The notes beneath the pieces were generated by a model that was not told the DNA's origin, did not search any database, and worked only from the letters and a program-made list of their open reading frames with translations. The translations under genes and the position numbers were made by a program. A DNA stretch of 64,000 nt from JAFGDI01 sp963667715. Its GTDB lineage: Bacteria; Planctomycetota; Phycisphaerae; Sedimentisphaerales; SM23-30. Below are positions 61,879 to 64,000 of this stretch, in pieces; the stretch's first letter is position 1; each line of letters starts with the position of its first letter. The stretch lies in NCBI GenBank assembly GCA_963667715.1, contig OY763926.1:558001-622000 (forward strand). The letters are read 5' to 3'.

Positions 61879-63102
61879 ATGAATTTTCGCTATGAATTAA
61901 AACAAGCTAACGGCCAGATAAATACTGGTGTGATCGCCGCCCTTGACCCGGCCGCCGCAACCAAAACTCTCAAAGCTCAGGGCGGCTATATCCTTTCCCT
62001 TACCGAGGTTGTTGAGCAGAACAAGACCACACTTCAAAAAATCCTCGAGTTTAAGGTCGAGTTCGGCCCCAGCCAGAAAGATGTTCTGAACTTCACCAGT
62101 CAGCTGGCGGTTATGATCAAGGCCGGTATCAGTATTCGTCCCGCTCTTGACGGTATCGCTGAACAGGTCGAAAATCCAAAGTTCCGTGAAATGCTCCAGC
62201 AGGTCAAGCTCGATGTCGAAGCTGGTAAAAGCTTCTCCGAGTCGCTTGCCCGTCATCCCAAGGCTTTCTCCCCTTTGTATGTAAATATGGTAAAAGCCTC
62301 CGAGCTCTCCGGCTCGTTCGGTGCTATGCTCGAACGTATCGCCGCTTACATGGAACAGCAGATCGAAACTCGTTCTCAGGTTCGTAGTGCTATGGTATAT
62401 CCGATTATTATTGCCGTTATGGCTGTAGTTACTACCGTCTTCCTCCTTACCTTTGTACTACCTCGCTTTGTCGCTGTTTTCGAGGGTAAAGAAGACGCTC
62501 TGCCAGTACCTACCAAAATAATCCTCTTTATGAGTTTCTGTTTCCGTCAGTATTGGTACCTTATCATCGCCGGCTGTGGTGGATTAACCTGGCTCTTGGC
62601 ATGGGCGGTAAATACCGCACCCGGCAGGCTCTGGTGGGACAAAGCAAAACTGCATATCCCGATAATGAAAAAACTATGTCGCTCATTATATATATCTCGC
62701 TCCATGCATACTATGGGTGAGCTGGTCAACGCCGGCGTGCCGATGCTCGATACCATTCACATTACCGCTAATATATCCGGTAATATGATGTTCAAGCGAA
62801 TGTGGCATCAGGTATACGTCTCGGTCAAGCAGGGTAAAAAAATATCTACCCCGCTCAATCAATCCGACCTGCTCCCGCCTAGCGTCATACAAATGATAAG
62901 CAGTGGCGAGGAAAGTGGTAAGCTCGCTGAGGTTATGGGCGATATAAGTGAATATTACCAGAAAGAACTCAAAAACGTTATCCGTGCTGTAACATCTATG
63001 ATCGAACCGCTCATGATCGTATTAATGGGTGGTGTTGTAGGCTTTATCGCCATGAGTATTATCCTTCCGATCTTCAAAATGTCCAGCATGGTCAAAGGAT
63101 AA
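61879..63102 (+). CDS. pilC: Type IV pilus inner-membrane platform PilC/GspF
   Basis: The 407-residue protein has two GspF domains. First: LNFTSQLAVMIKAGISIRPA and YVNMVKASELSGSFGAMLER. Second: LYISRSMHTMGELVNAGVPM and QMISSGEESGKLAEVM. Three membrane helices (VYPIIIAVMAVVTTVFLLTFVL near 175; YLIIAGCGGLTWLLAWA near 230; IVLMGGVVGFIAMSIILPIF near the end). It is the platform on which PilB and PilT act. GGGAG precedes ATG 61879. Confidence 0.95.
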   Translation: MNFRYELKQANGQINTGVIAALDPAAATKTLKAQGGYILSLTEVVEQNKTTLQKILEFKVEFGPSQKDVLNFTSQLAVMIKAGISIRPALDGIAEQVENPKFREMLQQVKLDVEAGKSFSESLARHPKAFSPLYVNMVKASELSGSFGAMLERIAAYMEQQIETRSQVRSAMVYPIIIAVMAVVTTVFLLTFVLPRFVAVFEGKEDALPVPTKIILFMSFCFRQYWYLIIAGCGGLTWLLAWAVNTAPGRLWWDKAKLHIPIMKKLCRSLYISRSMHTMGELVNAGVPMLDTIHITANISGNMMFKRMWHQVYVSVKQGKKISTPLNQSDLLPPSVIQMISSGEESGKLAEVMGDISEYYQKELKNVIRAVTSMIEPLMIVLMGGVVGFIAMSIILPIFKMSSMVKG

Positions 63103-63179
63103 ACGAACATCTGTTCCACCAGAACGGATTATTGATAGTGGAAAAAGTAAATAGTAGTATTGCAAGTAAACAAGCGTAA

Positions 63180-63262
63180 GATTAACAGCCTCGCCCGAAG
63201 GGCGAAACCAGAACTTATTTCTTATTTCTTACGACTTATTACTTTGCTTTGGTTACAACGCC
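63180..63262. repeat. Family D remnant between pilC and pilV
   Basis: TCGCCCGAAGGGCGA hairpin, then AACCAGAACTTATTTC, ending with GGTTAC. Same layout as other family D remnants; left end not seen. Confidence 0.5.
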
Positions 63263-63305
63263 CAAAAACTGTTAACTGCTAACACTTAACAGTAAAGGGG
63301 GATTT

Positions 63306-63731
63306 ATGAAAAGAAAACAAAAGCAAAACGGTTTTACGCTTATTGAAACCATTATCGCCATTGCGATCATTGCTCTGGGTATTACCGGGCTCATGTTCGC
63401 TATGGCCGCTGGTACCAGCGTCAACGAATATTCCGGAAAACTCTCCGACGCCGCCTATCTAGCCGATCAGGTAGGGGTAATTGTTGACGGTACCAGATTT
63501 GACGACCTTGCCGACCTGGATGGTGTTACATTCAATGCTGTTGACAGCAGCGGACAGCCCATTGAGGGCATGAGTAACTTCAGTCAGGTTATGTCAGCCC
63601 GACCGGTTAATCCTATCGATATGTCAGTGGACAACTCCGCTGACCCGCAGGCTTACCTTATTACTGTAAGTGTTATGCGTTCCGGCGAGCAGATGACTGC
63701 CGCTCAGTGGCTAAAAGTTAAAAACTACTAA
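63306..63731 (+). CDS. Prepilin-like protein (PilV type)
   Basis: The 141-residue protein has the class III signal KRKQKQNG-FTLIETIIAIAIIALGITGL, with Glu at position 5 of the mature part. It is cleaved by prepilin peptidase after Gly. The short C-terminal domain is beta-rich. GLMFAMAAGTSVNEYS and the LADQVGVIVDGTRF region resemble PilV/minor prepilins. GGGGG precedes ATG 63306. Confidence 0.88.
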   Translation: MKRKQKQNGFTLIETIIAIAIIALGITGLMFAMAAGTSVNEYSGKLSDAAYLADQVGVIVDGTRFDDLADLDGVTFNAVDSSGQPIEGMSNFSQVMSARPVNPIDMSVDNSADPQAYLITVSVMRSGEQMTAAQWLKVKNY

Positions 63732-63733
63732 AC

Positions 63734-63856
63734 GGACCTGTTGCCATAAGTAGCATAAGCATCCTTGCTTGTGATTCTTAGTGTGACTTTGCCAACCATC
63801 TCAAATGAGCTGGTATATAAGTTACGCAATGATTTGATTTTTTTTCAGGCAACACT
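63734..63856. repeat. Family A repeat, copy 5 (diverged ends)
   Basis: Left GTTGCC (63740-63745) and right GGCAAC (63848-63853) are the inner parts of the family terminal repeats. Between them AGTAGCATAAGCATCCTTGC and CCAACCATCTCAAA match the intact copy at 47109 closely. It lies between pilV and the next gene. Confidence 0.75.
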
Positions 63857-63897
63857 ACTGATCAGCAGTTCTTATGGGCAGAGGAAGGATTTGTGTT

Positions 63898-64000
63898 ATG
63901 AACATGCAAAATAGAAAACAAAAAGGATTTGTGTCGCTGCTGGCGATCTTTTTCCTGGTTATCTTCTCGGTACTCTCAGTATCATTTCTGGGTGTTACCA
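63898..64000 (+). CDS. Start of a PilX-like minor pilus protein, cut by window edge
   Basis: ATG 63898 follows GAGGAAGGA. Only 34 residues are visible: NMQNRKQKGFVSLLAIFFLV then IFSVLSVSFLGVT. The KGF junction and hydrophobic run are prepilin-like, but without a Glu at position 5, as in PilX/GspK-type components. The reading frame runs past 64000. Confidence 0.65.
   Translation, partial: MNMQNRKQKGFVSLLAIFFLVIFSVLSVSFLGVT

Overview
The window is a 64 kb stretch of an AT-leaning bacterial chromosome, probably from a planctomycete (PVC superphylum, perhaps a Phycisphaerae/Sedimentisphaerales-like anaerobe). This assignment is an inference from gene content: several PEP-CTERM-type secreted proteins, a dockerin-like beta-helix giant, a prepilin-like H-X9/10-DG protein joined to an anti-sigma-like region, a BlaR1-type receptor with beta-sandwich repeats, and a compact type IV pilus operon. 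TTG starts with good ribosome sites occur several times.

Layout. 0-14 kb: miaB (5' end cut by the window edge), a PEP-CTERM protein, a UPF0104 membrane protein, a secreted HEAT-repeat protein, tRNA-Asp, an ECF sigma factor with its probable membrane partner, a small L7/L12-like protein, an HTH-EIIA regulator, a fused shikimate kinase-chorismate synthase and a Nudix hydrolase. 14-21 kb (minus strand): a BlaR1/BlaI-type receptor-repressor pair with two operator palindromes, a beta-helix protein and aroB. 21-37 kb: a sensory island holding an MCP, a duplicated XRE-cupin regulator, three tandem modules of a small PstS-like binding protein plus an outer-membrane barrel, two histidine kinases, two response regulators and a FapA/DUF342 protein. 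37-46 kb: plsC, rpe, an ABC-F ATPase, a VPAP-type anchored protein, small hypotheticals and an ACT-malic enzyme. 46-55 kb (minus strand): secreted proteins, including a tandem PEP-CTERM family with one broken member, then clpC. 55-64 kb: a type IV pilus operon (pilM, N, O, P-like, B, T, C, V-like, X-like), cut by the right edge.

The MCP and the second kinase have clearly similar periplasmic sensor domains and bracket the binding-protein/barrel modules. I infer one stimulus, captured by the small binding proteins, feeding both chemotaxis and gene regulation. The ligand cannot be read from the sequence.

The intergenic DNA is unusually rich in short non-coding repeats. At least five families are visible: A (about 129 bp, 13-bp terminal inverted repeats), B (about 170 bp, 17-bp inverted ends), C (about 155 bp, CTCAAACTG ends), D (about 230-250 bp, GTAACCGTTCAC ends) and E (76-bp direct repeats). 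One A copy sits inside a PEP-CTERM gene with a 5-bp target duplication, so its insertion site can be reconstructed exactly. Families B and D carry an internal hairpin whose sequence differs between copies while the flanks stay conserved. Four of the spacers in the pilus operon hold such repeats.
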